Shown one piece after another: positions 9,749 through 18,232 of a stretch of DNA of 64,000 bases (its first letter is position 1; every line of letters starts with the position of its first letter). The position numbers were made by a program, and so were the translations under genes. This stretch comes from Pseudomonas fluorescens (GTDB taxonomy: Bacteria > Pseudomonadota > Gammaproteobacteria > Pseudomonadales > Pseudomonadaceae). The stretch is taken from contig NZ_CP008896.1 in assembly GCF_000730425.1 (NCBI RefSeq), positions 4,712,001-4,776,000 on the forward strand, given 5' to 3'. Under the pieces are notes generated by a model that worked only from the letters and a program-made list of their open reading frames with translations, was not told the DNA's origin and made no database searches.

Positions 9749-10696
9749 TCAGTCGGCAAACACGATCTCCCGCGTCTCGCCCATCAAAAGCCCCTGATTC
9801 TGCTCCGTGACCTCGCGGATGTAATCCCACAACAACGTAATCCGCTTCAACTTCCTCAGATCCTCCCGGCAATACATCCAGAACTGCCGGGTAATGGTGA
9901 CCTCCTCCCCCAGCACCGGCAGCAACCGCGAATCCTGCGCGGCCAGGAAACACGGCAAGATCGCCAGTGACCGCCCCTGTTGCGCCGCCACGTACTGCGC
10001 AATCACGCTGGTGCTGCGCAGGCTGGCGCTGGCGCCCGGGACCACATTGGCCAGGTACAACAGCTCTGAGCTGAACGCCAGGTCATCCACGTAGCTGATA
10101 AACGGATGGTCGGCCAGGTCGGCCGGGCGGCGGATGGGCGGATGCTGGTCGAGGTATTCCTGGGTCGCGTACAACTGCAATTTGTAGTCACACAGTTTGC
10201 AGCACACGTAGGGCCCGTGTTCCGGGCGCTCCAGGGCGATGACGATATCGGCTTCGCGCTTGGACAGGCTGATGAAGTGGGGCAGGGGCAGGATGTCGAC
10301 CGAGATCGCCGGGTAAGTGTCGACGAAGTGGCTCAATTGCGGGGTAACGAAAAAACTGCCGAACCCTTCGGTGCATCCCATGCGCACATGCCCCGACAGC
10401 GCCACGCCGGAGCCGGAGACTTGCTCGCAGGCCATGTGCAGGGTGCTTTCGATGGACTCGGCGTAACCCAACAGACGCTGGCCCTCGTTGGTCAGGACGA
10501 AGCCGCTGGTCCGGGATTTTTCGAACAGCAGGGTGCCCAAAGATCCTTCCAGCGAACTGATGCGCCGCGACACGGTGGTGTAGTCCACCGCCAGACGCTT
10601 GGCGGCGACGCTGGCCTTGCGGGTGCGCGCCACTTCGAGGAAAAACTTCAGGTCATCCCAGTTCAGCGACCCTAAGGAAGTGATGTTTTTTTGCAT
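9749..10696 (-). CDS. LysR-family transcriptional regulator, divergent to mmsAB
   Basis: A 315-residue LysR regulator: N-terminal winged HTH (LNWDDLKFFLEVARTRKASV then TTVSRRISSLE, about residues 10-65) and a C-terminal effector-binding domain. I chose the ATG at 10696; an upstream in-frame start would add 27 polar residues before the HTH. It is divergent from mmsA with 131 bases between the starts, so it probably controls mmsAB. This differs from P. aeruginosa, where MmsR is of the AraC family. The inducer cannot be read from sequence; a valine intermediate is an inference. Confidence 0.88.
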   Translation of the reverse strand: MQKNITSLGSLNWDDLKFFLEVARTRKASVAAKRLAVDYTTVSRRISSLEGSLGTLLFEKSRTSGFVLTNEGQRLLGYAESIESTLHMACEQVSGSGVALSGHVRMGCTEGFGSFFVTPQLSHFVDTYPAISVDILPLPHFISLSKREADIVIALERPEHGPYVCCKLCDYKLQLYATQEYLDQHPPIRRPADLADHPFISYVDDLAFSSELLYLANVVPGASASLRSTSVIAQYVAAQQGRSLAILPCFLAAQDSRLLPVLGEEVTITRQFWMYCREDLRKLKRITLLWDYIREVTEQNQGLLMGETREIVFAD

Positions 10697-10827
10697 GTTG
10701 GACCGGCTTTTATGTGGGTTCTTATTGGAAGTTTGCACATCTATACTCCAAAAATCGCCCGAACGCCTCATCCTCAAGGCGCTTCACGCCTTGGCTCTCT
10801 GCATAACTACAAGACCTGGAGACCACA

Positions 10828-12354
10828 ATGAACGCATCGCTTACGTCTGCCGATACCACCGTGAAACAGGCCAAACTGTTGATCAACGGCCAATGGGTCG
10901 AGTCCAAGACTACCGAGTGGCAAGACATCGTCAACCCGGCGACCCAACAAGTCCTGGCCCGTGTGCCCTTTGCCACGGCCGATGAAGTCAACGCAGCCAT
11001 CGATGCCGCCCATCGCGCCTTCCAGACCTGGAAGCTGGCGCCGATCGGCGCGCGCATGCGCATCATGCTCAAGCTGCAAGCACTGATCCGCGAACACTCC
11101 AAACGTATTGCCGCCGTCCTCAGCGCCGAGCAGGGCAAGACCATTGCCGATGCCGAAGGCGATATTTTCCGTGGCCTGGAAGTGGTCGAGCACGCCTGCT
11201 CCATCGGCACCCTGCAAATGGGTGAGTTTGCCGAGAACGTCGCCGGTGGCGTCGACACCTACACCCTGCGCCAACCCATCGGCGTGTGCGCCGGCATCAC
11301 CCCATTCAACTTCCCGGCGATGATCCCGCTGTGGATGTTCCCCATGGCCATCGCCTGCGGTAATACCTTCGTACTCAAGCCTTCGGAGCAGGATCCGCTG
11401 TCGACCCTGATGCTGGTGGAACTGGCGCTGGAAGCCGGGGTGCCGGCCGGTGTGTTGAACGTGGTCCACGGTGGCAAGGATGTGGTGGACGCCCTGTGCA
11501 CCCACAAGGATATCAAGGCCGTGTCCTTCGTCGGCTCGACCGCTGTCGGCACTCACGTCTACGACCTGGCGGGCAAGCACGGCAAGCGCGTGCAGTCGAT
11601 GATGGGCGCGAAGAACCATGCCGTGGTACTGCCGGACGCCAACCGCGAACAAACCCTCAATGCCCTGGTCGGCGCCGGTTTCGGTGCCGCTGGCCAGCGC
11701 TGCATGGCCACCTCGGTGGTGGTGCTGGTGGGCGCGGCCAAGCAGTGGCTGCCGGACCTCAAGGCCCTGGCGCAGAAGCTTAAGGTCAACGCTGGCAGCG
11801 AAGCCGGCACCGATGTGGGCCCGGTGATTTCCAAGCGCGCCAAGGCACGTATCCTCGACCTGATCGAAAGCGGCGTGAAAGAAGGCGCCAAGCTGGAACT
11901 GGACGGCCGCGACATCCAGGTGCCGGGCTTCGAGCAAGGCAACTTTGTCGGCCCGACCCTGTTCTCGGGCGTGACCACTGACATGCAGATCTACACCCAG
12001 GAAATCTTCGGCCCGGTGCTGGTGGTGCTGGAAGTCGATACCCTCGACCAAGCCATTGCCCTGGTCAACGCCAACCCGTTCGGCAACGGCACCGGCCTGT
12101 TCACCCAGAGCGGTGCGGCGGCACGCAAGTTCCAGAGCGAAATCGACGTGGGTCAGGTGGGCATCAACATCCCGATCCCGGTGCCGGTGCCGATCTTCAG
12201 CTTCACCGGTTCCCGTGGTTCAAAGCTCGGCGACCTCGGCCCGTACGGCAAGCAAGTGGTGCAGTTCTACACCCAGACCAAAACCGTCACCAGCCGCTGG
12301 TTCGACGACGACAGCGTCAATGATGGCGTCAACACCACCATCAACCTGCGTTGA
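10828..12354 (+). CDS. mmsA: CoA-acylating methylmalonate-semialdehyde dehydrogenase
   Basis: A 508-residue aldehyde dehydrogenase of the MmsA type. It converts methylmalonate semialdehyde, NAD and CoA to propionyl-CoA in valine (and thymine or inositol) breakdown. The active-site cysteine lies in GQRCMATS near residue 292, the NAD-binding segment FVGSTAVG near residue 235, and the family signature [14 protein letters not shown] near residue 160. The ATG has GGAGA upstream. mmsB follows after 14 bases, forming an operon. Confidence 0.95.
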   Translation: MNASLTSADTTVKQAKLLINGQWVESKTTEWQDIVNPATQQVLARVPFATADEVNAAIDAAHRAFQTWKLAPIGARMRIMLKLQALIREHSKRIAAVLSAEQGKTIADAEGDIFRGLEVVEHACSIGTLQMGEFAENVAGGVDTYTLRQPIGVCAGITPFNFPAMIPLWMFPMAIACGNTFVLKPSEQDPLSTLMLVELALEAGVPAGVLNVVHGGKDVVDALCTHKDIKAVSFVGSTAVGTHVYDLAGKHGKRVQSMMGAKNHAVVLPDANREQTLNALVGAGFGAAGQRCMATSVVVLVGAAKQWLPDLKALAQKLKVNAGSEAGTDVGPVISKRAKARILDLIESGVKEGAKLELDGRDIQVPGFEQGNFVGPTLFSGVTTDMQIYTQEIFGPVLVVLEVDTLDQAIALVNANPFGNGTGLFTQSGAAARKFQSEIDVGQVGINIPIPVPVPIFSFTGSRGSKLGDLGPYGKQVVQFYTQTKTVTSRWFDDDSVNDGVNTTINLR

Positions 12355-12368
12355 TCAAGGAGACGACC

Positions 12369-13256
12369 ATGAAGATTGCATTTATCGGCCTGGGCAACAT
12401 GGGCGCACCCATGGCCCGCAACCTGATCAAGGCTGGCCATGCACTGAACCTGTTCGACCTGAACCAGACCGTACTCAACGAACTCGCCGCGCTGGGCGGC
12501 ACCATCAGCGCCTCGCCGCGGGATGCAGCCCAGGGCGCGGAGCTGGTATTGACCATGCTGCCCGCTGCCGCCCATGTGCGTAGCGTCTGGCTGAATGAAG
12601 ACGGTGTGCTCGCCGGTATCGGCAAAGGCGTGCCCGCAGTGGATTGCAGCACCATCGACCCGCAGACCGCGCGTGACGTGGCGGCTGCGGCGGCCAAGCA
12701 CGGCGTGGCGATGGCCGATGCGCCTGTTTCCGGAGGCACCGGTGGGGCGCAGGCGGGGACCTTGACCTTTATGGTCGGCGCCACCGCGCAACTGTTCGCC
12801 ACCCTGCAACCGGTGCTGGCGCACATGGGCCGCAACATCGTGCATTGCGGTGAAGTGGGCACCGGGCAGATCGCCAAGATCTGCAATAACCTGCTGCTGG
12901 GCATCAGCATGGTCGGCGTCAGCGAGGCCATGGCCCTGGGCGATGCACTGGGCATCGATACTCAGGTGCTGGCGGGGATCATCAACAGCTCGACCGGGCG
13001 TTGCTGGAGTTCCGATACCTACAACCCGTGGCCTGGGGTGATCGAAACCGCGCCGTCATCGCGCGGCTATACCGGTGGGTTTGGGGCTGACCTGATGCTC
13101 AAGGACCTGGGCCTGGCGACCGAGGCCGCACGCCAGGCGCACCAGCCGGTGATTCTCGGCGCCGTGGCGCAGCAGTTGTACCAATCGATGAGCCAGCGCG
13201 GGGAGGGGGGCAAGGACTTCTCGGCGATCATCAACAGCTATCGCAAGCCTCAATAG
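12369..13256 (+). CDS. mmsB: 3-hydroxyisobutyrate dehydrogenase
   Basis: A 295-residue beta-hydroxyacid dehydrogenase that oxidises 3-hydroxyisobutyrate to methylmalonate semialdehyde, the substrate of MmsA. The Rossmann motif FIGLGNMGAPMARNL is at the N-terminus, the substrate segment DAPVSGGTGGAQ near residue 120, and the catalytic lysine in GQIAKICNN near residue 170. ATG 12369 has AAGGAG upstream; an ATG six codons earlier lacks a site. It ends the mmsAB operon. Confidence 0.95.
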   Translation: MKIAFIGLGNMGAPMARNLIKAGHALNLFDLNQTVLNELAALGGTISASPRDAAQGAELVLTMLPAAAHVRSVWLNEDGVLAGIGKGVPAVDCSTIDPQTARDVAAAAAKHGVAMADAPVSGGTGGAQAGTLTFMVGATAQLFATLQPVLAHMGRNIVHCGEVGTGQIAKICNNLLLGISMVGVSEAMALGDALGIDTQVLAGIINSSTGRCWSSDTYNPWPGVIETAPSSRGYTGGFGADLMLKDLGLATEAARQAHQPVILGAVAQQLYQSMSQRGEGGKDFSAIINSYRKPQ

Positions 13257-13264
13257 AGGATTTT

Positions 13265-13298
13265 CCGGGAGCCCGCGTCGGGCGGGTTCCCGGTTTTT
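13265..13298 (+). terminator. Rho-independent terminator of mmsAB
   Basis: A GC-rich stem (CCGGGAGCCCGC pairing with GCGGGTTCCCGG) is followed by a run of six T, 9 bases after the mmsB stop. It may also serve the convergent cupin fragment. Confidence 0.85.
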
Positions 13299-13304
13299 TC
13301 GCAA

Positions 13305-13468
13305 TCAGGCGAATACAAAGTACTTACGCACCGTCTCGACCACTTCCCACGTGCCCTTCATGCCGGGCTCCACCACAAAGATATCCCCAGCCCGCAGATG
13401 GATCGGCGCCAGGCCGTCCGGGGTGATCACGCAGTAGCCTTCCTGAAAGTGGCAATACTCCCACTTAT
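13305..13468 (-). pseudogene. Cupin-domain protein, C-terminal half, cut by island insertion
   Basis: The frame encodes the C-terminal half of a small cupin_3-type protein: KWEYCHFQEGYCVITPDG, then AGDIFVVEPGMKGTWE and VRKYFVFA. Intact family members are about 110-120 residues with a conserved half before KWEYC. Here the homology stops at about 13,468 and the next 12 codons (ATG at 13499) come from the mobile element. A truncated 64-residue protein could still be made. The missing half is not elsewhere in the window, so the far end of the island must lie beyond it. Confidence 0.75.
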
Positions 13469-13480
13469 TTGGTAGACCTT

Positions 13481-13538
13481 GTAACAGTGTTACTGGCATC
13501 CAGGCCCCGTATTTTCGGGCTCTCCGGGCAGTAACACT
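13481..13538. other. Candidate recombination end (att) of the island
   Basis: Just inside the junction is a short palindrome, GTAAC-AGT-GTTAC (13481-13493). An overlapping 10-bp arm AGTGTTACTG (13486-13495) recurs exactly inverted as CAGTAACACT at 13529-13538. Paired inverted arms at an element end next to a tyrosine-recombinase operon are what core and arm binding sites look like. The role is inferred. Confidence 0.5.
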
Positions 13539-13549
13539 AATCGGGGGTT

Positions 13550-13957
13550 TCAGCGTTTTCTGATGTCTACAACGTTGTTGCTTTCGAGCCTTGAATGCAG
13601 CTCCGCATTCTGAAGCATCAAGGCGGCGTTTACGGAGGCGATCTCAGCTAACTGAGCTCGTAGCTCCTTAATCTCCGCTCGAAGCTCTGAAGCCTTCTGA
13701 CGCTGCTCGCTAAGGGCCTGCCTGGTCACATCTCTCTGTTGTCTAACGTCGTTGTTCGCCAGCAACCGAATCTGCTCTGCGAGATCCGGGTAATTGTTAT
13801 GAATAGTTGCGTTGCTTACCCCTGCCTCTTCAGCGACAGCTTTGATGGATATCTTCCGATCTTTCGCTATAACTTTTGGTCGGCCATTCGTGATTGCAGT
13901 AATCGCCAGGCGAATCGACCTTCTAGTCTGTTCGCCCTTGGAAAGTATTTTATCCAT
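13550..13957 (-). CDS. Small HTH/coiled-coil protein of the recombinase operon (GinD/TnpC-like)
   Basis: 135 residues: an N-terminal helix-turn-helix-like part (ISIKAVAEEAGVSNATIHNNYP, about residues 33-55) and a long C-terminal coiled coil rich in E, L, R and A (about residues 70-125). Tn554-type transposons and GInt islands carry a small DNA-binding accessory protein of this layout as the last gene of a tyrosine-recombinase operon. Its start overlaps the upstream recombinase by 8 bases. The match is by architecture and context. Confidence 0.65.
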   Translation of the reverse strand: MDKILSKGEQTRRSIRLAITAITNGRPKVIAKDRKISIKAVAEEAGVSNATIHNNYPDLAEQIRLLANNDVRQQRDVTRQALSEQRQKASELRAEIKELRAQLAEIASVNAALMLQNAELHSRLESNNVVDIRKR

Positions 13958-15791
13958 GTGTCATCTCCACTGGCGCCCCAAGGTCTTTGAGCACCTTCTC
14001 GCACCTTGCTACATCCCTACGGACACGCTCTAGACCTGATTCACCTATATCAGTCAGGTCAAGCAGCTCAATTTGCTGTTCATAGATGCCTTGCCAGACC
14101 GGCAACTTAGTGTCGTCGATCAGAGAGTTAACACAGTCTCCGCAACGGGTTGCTTCTAGGCCAGAGCCTCCCACACAGTTTCCAAGGTCGTTAGTGCACC
14201 AAGCAACGGAGGTTGCTCGGATGTGAACAAAATCAGCAACTGTCTTCACCATCTCCGAACGATCCTGATAGGTCTTGATTTGGGCAGCCCGGAATTTCAT
14301 TACGCCATCTGCGAGGCCACCACTAAGTGGAGTAGTCTCATCAAGCATATGATCGATGATGCTTTCTTTTGCCTCGCTGTAAGCCTGCATGAGCTCGTCC
14401 AGCAGGTCAGAGTCCTTTTGCTCATTTGCGGCGTAGAGAGCGGTCATGTCCAGACTCCAGTGCTTGAAGTGTTTCTTCAAGTATCGAAGATCACCATGGG
14501 CACTCCGAACAACATATACAGCGAAAGTTCTTCGGAACTGGTGCGAGGTCAGGTTCCAGTCAAGCCCCAGGTCGGTGCAATAGCCGGTTAATAAGTTACC
14601 TAAGTTGGCGAGAGTGCTTATCTCGCCCGTGATGGTATGTTTCCCTAGGAAGATCACATCCTTGTGGCGCGATAATTGTGCGGCAATGTGGCAGTCAGCG
14701 TTCTCAGAGAATAGCTCATCTATTTTCTGTTTTAGCTCCTCGCGTAGTGGGGCCGTTATCTTGGCTGCAACTGAAATAGCTTGGTGGGTAGCCTCGGTAA
14801 CAACCCACTCCGTGTCACCTTCTCCGGTTTTCTCTGAGCGCCCGCGCATCCAGTAGATGGTTTTTCCATCAGAGTCTTCCGTCGTAAAACGACAATCCTC
14901 TTTGAGAGAATGCAACTCATGGATTCTCACTCCGCTGGTAGTCAAAATTATAACTGCGCAAGCTATATACGTTTTCCTGAGTTCACCAAGAACTTCTCTT
15001 AACCCACCGTCGAAGCCCTGACTCTGCAGAAAAGGAGATGTATATAAAGTTTGGTTTCCGCGTGAGGTCAGCGTCGAAATGATCTGGCGGGATTCATCTC
15101 TCAGCTCGATAAGATACTCCGCTCGCTCCATGTGACTTACTGACTGTTGAAAAAGCACAGCTAGGATGTCATCCGGGATCACAGGCGTTTTACCCTTGAG
15201 ATACCATTCAGTTCCATTTTTTCCAGATAGTGTTGATGCAGAGGAATCCGGCCAAGGATGTCGCATGGGATCAACAGTATCTTGACTCAATAAGTGAAGC
15301 TGTTCCACGCCAGTAAATCTCAGGCGCAGAGCGTCGATAGTGAGCAAGGCCTCTTTACGGCCTTTGACAAGCTTGGTGTCCAGCGTGTAGTTGGAGAACA
15401 GTAGAGGGTTGATCGCGTTAAGGCTGTCGGTGTGTTTGCTTATGTAGTTTAAAAAGCTTAACGCGTTCGTGAAAAATAGCTTAATGGTGCTCCCTCTAGG
15501 TGGTTGTCCAAAGAGGCCAAATAATGAATATTTCAAAACGCACAATTTCAGAATATGAACAAATTTGGATGGCACGGTTTTGAAGTTTAGACGTTTGAAC
15601 GACTTTGTTACGCTGGTGGTAAATTGTGAATCAGGAATAATCCAAACATCATCAAAAAAGCTACTAAGTACCAACAGCTTACCACTCGGAGTGGTCGTGT
15701 AAGAAAAGATGACCTTGGAGAAGTCATTGGTTATCAGTGCCTCGCTTACTTCTAAATTGTTCCGCACGATAACTGCGTCAGCGCTATTCAT
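13950..15791 (-). CDS. Large tyrosine recombinase (GinC/TnpB-like)
   Basis: 613 residues, the size of Tn554 TnpB or GInt GinC. The catalytic domain is in the C-terminal half: first Arg in SGVRIHELHSLKED near residue 285, the HxxR box as HQFRRTFAVYVVR near residue 415, and a likely nucleophile Tyr in TALYAANEQKD near residue 450. The C-terminus has cysteine pairs (WCTNDLGNC and TRCGDCVN), suggesting a zinc site. It overlaps both neighbours, so the three genes are one translation-coupled operon at the element edge. Confidence 0.8.
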   Translation of the reverse strand: MNSADAVIVRNNLEVSEALITNDFSKVIFSYTTTPSGKLLVLSSFFDDVWIIPDSQFTTSVTKSFKRLNFKTVPSKFVHILKLCVLKYSLFGLFGQPPRGSTIKLFFTNALSFLNYISKHTDSLNAINPLLFSNYTLDTKLVKGRKEALLTIDALRLRFTGVEQLHLLSQDTVDPMRHPWPDSSASTLSGKNGTEWYLKGKTPVIPDDILAVLFQQSVSHMERAEYLIELRDESRQIISTLTSRGNQTLYTSPFLQSQGFDGGLREVLGELRKTYIACAVIILTTSGVRIHELHSLKEDCRFTTEDSDGKTIYWMRGRSEKTGEGDTEWVVTEATHQAISVAAKITAPLREELKQKIDELFSENADCHIAAQLSRHKDVIFLGKHTITGEISTLANLGNLLTGYCTDLGLDWNLTSHQFRRTFAVYVVRSAHGDLRYLKKHFKHWSLDMTALYAANEQKDSDLLDELMQAYSEAKESIIDHMLDETTPLSGGLADGVMKFRAAQIKTYQDRSEMVKTVADFVHIRATSVAWCTNDLGNCVGGSGLEATRCGDCVNSLIDDTKLPVWQGIYEQQIELLDLTDIGESGLERVRRDVARCEKVLKDLGAPVEMTHG

Positions 15792-16011
15792 TGTACTTCC
15801 TCAATTTCGATGAGGTCAGTGTTTTTGATTGGCGATCTCCATAGGAGGTGTGGCTTGCTTGCTGCCAATTCTTTCGCCCCTTGAATTTTCGCTGCGTCAA
15901 ATTTAGGCGCAATATCTCTATTAATGATTCTAAGAATGTAGGAATACTCGCGATTCCATCGCTTAGCACCCAACTCAGATCTCAGAGATACCACGTGGTT
16001 GTAGAAGCTAG
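15788..16011 (-). pseudogene. C-terminal fragment of a second recombinase (GinB/TnpA-like), cut by IS5
   Basis: The frame is open from the IS end at 16011 to a stop overlapping the next recombinase's start. It encodes SFYNHVVSLRSELGAKRWN and about 55 further residues, with no start of its own having a ribosome site. Position upstream of the large recombinase suggests the tail of the preceding recombinase of a three-recombinase operon. The rest of this gene and any first recombinase gene are absent, so the machinery is probably not autonomous. Confidence 0.6.
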
Positions 16012-17203
16012 GGAAGGTCTGAAGTAAGCAGCCGTTTTTAACGGCCTCGCTGTCTGAGGTTCAAAAAACACCGACTTAATCGAAAATCAGACCTTTCCTC
16101 CTGTCAGTTCACTGTTTTTTGCGGAATAGCACCTTTTCAGGGCTCATTGTCCACATCACAGGCGCACCTCGCCTGCATTCAACAGTCGTTTTCGCATCAT
16201 CCACAGGTTCGATAAGGCAAACAGTGTGGTCTGCTGCGCGGTGTTTTTCACCAAGCCTCGGAAGCGGACTTTCGTATAACCAAACTGGCGCTTGATCACC
16301 CTGAATGGATGCTCAACCTTGGCCCGGACTTGAGCTTTCGCGTATTCGATTTTGCGGCGCATGCGACCGATCAGGCTCTTTTTTGCATGCTTCTTATAGC
16401 TGCTGGGGCGCGCTGCGATCGACCAGATCATCTGGCGATGTTGATGCTCCGCACGCTTCTCCACGCCGGTGTAACCGGCATCGCCAGAGACGTAAGTTTC
16501 CTCGCCATGCAGCAACTGATCGACCTGAGTCACGTCCGCCACATTCGCCGCCGTGCCCACCACGCTATGTACCAGACCGGATTCAACATCGACACCGATG
16601 TGCGATTTCATCCCGAAATAGTACTGATTTCCTTTCTTTGTCTGGTGCATTTCGGGGTCGCGTTTACCGTCCTTGTTCTTGGTCGAACTGGGCGCATGAA
16701 TGATCGTCGCATCGACCACAGTTCCCTGACGCAGCAGCAAACCTCGGTCGCCCAAATAGCCGTTGATGACCTGCAAAATCCCACCGGCCAGCTCATGTTT
16801 TTCCAACAGCCGGCGGAAGTTGAGGATCGTGGTTTCATCCGGAATCCGATCCAAATGCAGCCCGGCAAACTGGCGCAGAATCGTGGTTTCGTAGAGGGAC
16901 TCTTCCATCGCCGGATCGCTGTAGCCGAACCAGTTTTGCATCAGATGAACCCGCAGCATGGCCATCAACGGATACGCCGGACGACCGCCTTCACCCTTCG
17001 GATAATGCGGCTCGATCAACGCAATCAGGCCTTTCCAGGGCACGACCTGATCCATCTCAATCAGGAAACGCTCACGGCGGGTCTGCTTACGTTTGCCTGC
17101 GTACTCGGCATCAGCGAAAGACATTTGCTTCATCGGGGCTCAACCGTTCAGTTCGTGGGACAGCCGTATCTCACCAGATTTGGAAGTCTTTTTCAGAGTT
17201 TCC
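16012..17203 (-). mobile_element. IS5-family insertion sequence
   Basis: A 1192-bp element carrying one transposase gene. The termini match in inverse orientation (GGAAGGTCTGAAGTA at the left, GGAAACTCTGAAAAA read inward from the right). The flanking tetramers are CTAG (left) and TTAA (right). Both fit the YTAR target of IS5 elements but differ from each other, so this copy does not sit in a simple insertion duplication. Confidence 0.85.
16156..17133 (-). CDS. IS5-family transposase
   Basis: A 325-residue DDE transposase of the IS5 group. Visible are the N-terminal AYPLMAMLRVHLMQNWFGYSD, the first Asp in VVDATIIHAPSS near residue 145, the second in YVSGDAGYTGVEKR near residue 220, and the closing YAKAQVRAKVEHPFRVIKRQFG region with the catalytic Glu near residue 282. 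The gene is full length and intact, so the element could be active. Confidence 0.93.
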   Translation of the reverse strand: MKQMSFADAEYAGKRKQTRRERFLIEMDQVVPWKGLIALIEPHYPKGEGGRPAYPLMAMLRVHLMQNWFGYSDPAMEESLYETTILRQFAGLHLDRIPDETTILNFRRLLEKHELAGGILQVINGYLGDRGLLLRQGTVVDATIIHAPSSTKNKDGKRDPEMHQTKKGNQYYFGMKSHIGVDVESGLVHSVVGTAANVADVTQVDQLLHGEETYVSGDAGYTGVEKRAEHQHRQMIWSIAARPSSYKKHAKKSLIGRMRRKIEYAKAQVRAKVEHPFRVIKRQFGYTKVRFRGLVKNTAQQTTLFALSNLWMMRKRLLNAGEVRL

Positions 17204-17367
17204 TTAACTGACGCTGGTTTGCGCTCAAAGAAGAAAGCCAAACCATATCGCTTTGAGTCAATCGTTGCTCGGCGAGAATTACATTGAAATCTCGCAAGCC
17301 AGACGTTAGCCAGCGCAGACCCATTTGTATCATCGATGCATTGATCTTAACCCGCATGTCTTTGCCC

Positions 17368-17931
17368 TTACTTCAAACGCTGTAGTGAACGCCAAATGCT
17401 GAGCACATTACTCGCATACTGGCGTGCGTCAAGTTCCCGCCTAGGGTTTCGAGTATGGTACCCGCCAATAGCAAGTTGCATATCGACAGGGTATTGCGCA
17501 ATCGACTCGCAAAGTATCTGGGCACCAATTCGGATGTTTACTTCAGGGTCAAGAAGAAGCTCTGGGCGCGCTACTCGATTACCATTCCAACGGTAATTTA
17601 TTTGCATAATCCCTATATCGGTCAGAATGTCTTCGGCAATATACTTGCCGAGTACAACCTTGGCATCCATATAGGTATTAGGGTACAGGGCACCACTAGG
17701 CGCGTTCCGAAGCGCAAATGGGTGTGGTGCAACCATCCCTTTTCCGGCGGAAGTTTTAGATTCATTCAGGGCCAGTGAATATAGAAGCAGTGGGTCCGGC
17801 TTGCATGCGGAGGCCTTTGAGGCTCGCTCCCACATTGTCCCTTTTAATGAAAACCCATTAGCGCTTGCTGAATTAAATATAGCAATGCATGCATAGACAG
17901 CAATAAAGGAGCTGGCGCGGATATTAAACAT
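17368..17931 (-). CDS. Lytic transglycosylase-like protein (transfer-type)
   Basis: 187 residues with an N-terminal signal (FIAVYACIAIFNSASA) and an SLT-type catalytic domain: the catalytic Glu in YSLALNESKT near residue 53, the IGIMQINYRWNG segment near residue 108, and LLDPEVNIRIGAQIL near residue 125. Such enzymes cut peptidoglycan and are common accessory genes of conjugation systems, opening the wall for the transfer channel. It overlaps the 90-residue gene upstream and belongs to the ParM-like operon. No other channel genes are in the window. Confidence 0.75.
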   Translation of the reverse strand: MFNIRASSFIAVYACIAIFNSASANGFSLKGTMWERASKASACKPDPLLLYSLALNESKTSAGKGMVAPHPFALRNAPSGALYPNTYMDAKVVLGKYIAEDILTDIGIMQINYRWNGNRVARPELLLDPEVNIRIGAQILCESIAQYPVDMQLAIGGYHTRNPRRELDARQYASNVLSIWRSLQRLK

Positions 17932-18196
17932 TAGCCCCCCTTATCCAGTTAGCAACTGGGCGAGACGTTGGCTCATTACTAATTGGTTCTTTTCTGCCCT
18001 CAGAGACATTATTATTCTGCTGAGTATCAGCCTGCTTGCTTTTAGTATCTTCGGTCGCGCTAATCATACTTAGATACAGTGCTGCCATTGCAACAAGCCT
18101 TTTGCCCCGATAATCGGGGTCAATAGTTTCAAGATGCGCGTGCAATTCTTGTGTCGCTGGCGTGACTCGACATTGTAGTCTCATCGTTTTATCCAC
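17924..18196 (-). CDS. Unknown 90-residue protein next to the ParM-like gene
   Basis: Not recognised with certainty. The N-terminal 45 residues (MRLQCRVTPATQELHAHLET onward) look like a compact helical DNA-binding or dimer domain. The C-terminal half is polar and low in complexity (runs of Q, N, S, E and P). Position 36 bases behind the ParM-like gene suggests the DNA-binding adaptor (ParR/StbB role) of that actin-like system. That role is inferred from context only. Confidence 0.55.
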   Translation of the reverse strand: MDKTMRLQCRVTPATQELHAHLETIDPDYRGKRLVAMAALYLSMISATEDTKSKQADTQQNNNVSEGRKEPISNEPTSRPVANWIRGANV

Positions 18197-18232
18197 ATTC
18201 CCTCCTCAGCGCTTCCCTGCGCAGCCGTTTAA

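Noticed and set aside
16309-17211. 300-residue plus-strand frame across the IS5 transposase
   Set aside because: Antisense to an intact transposase, with no independent support.
13300-17400. tRNA gene as the island attachment site
   Set aside because: No tRNA-like sequence is seen at the junction; the element enters a cupin gene.
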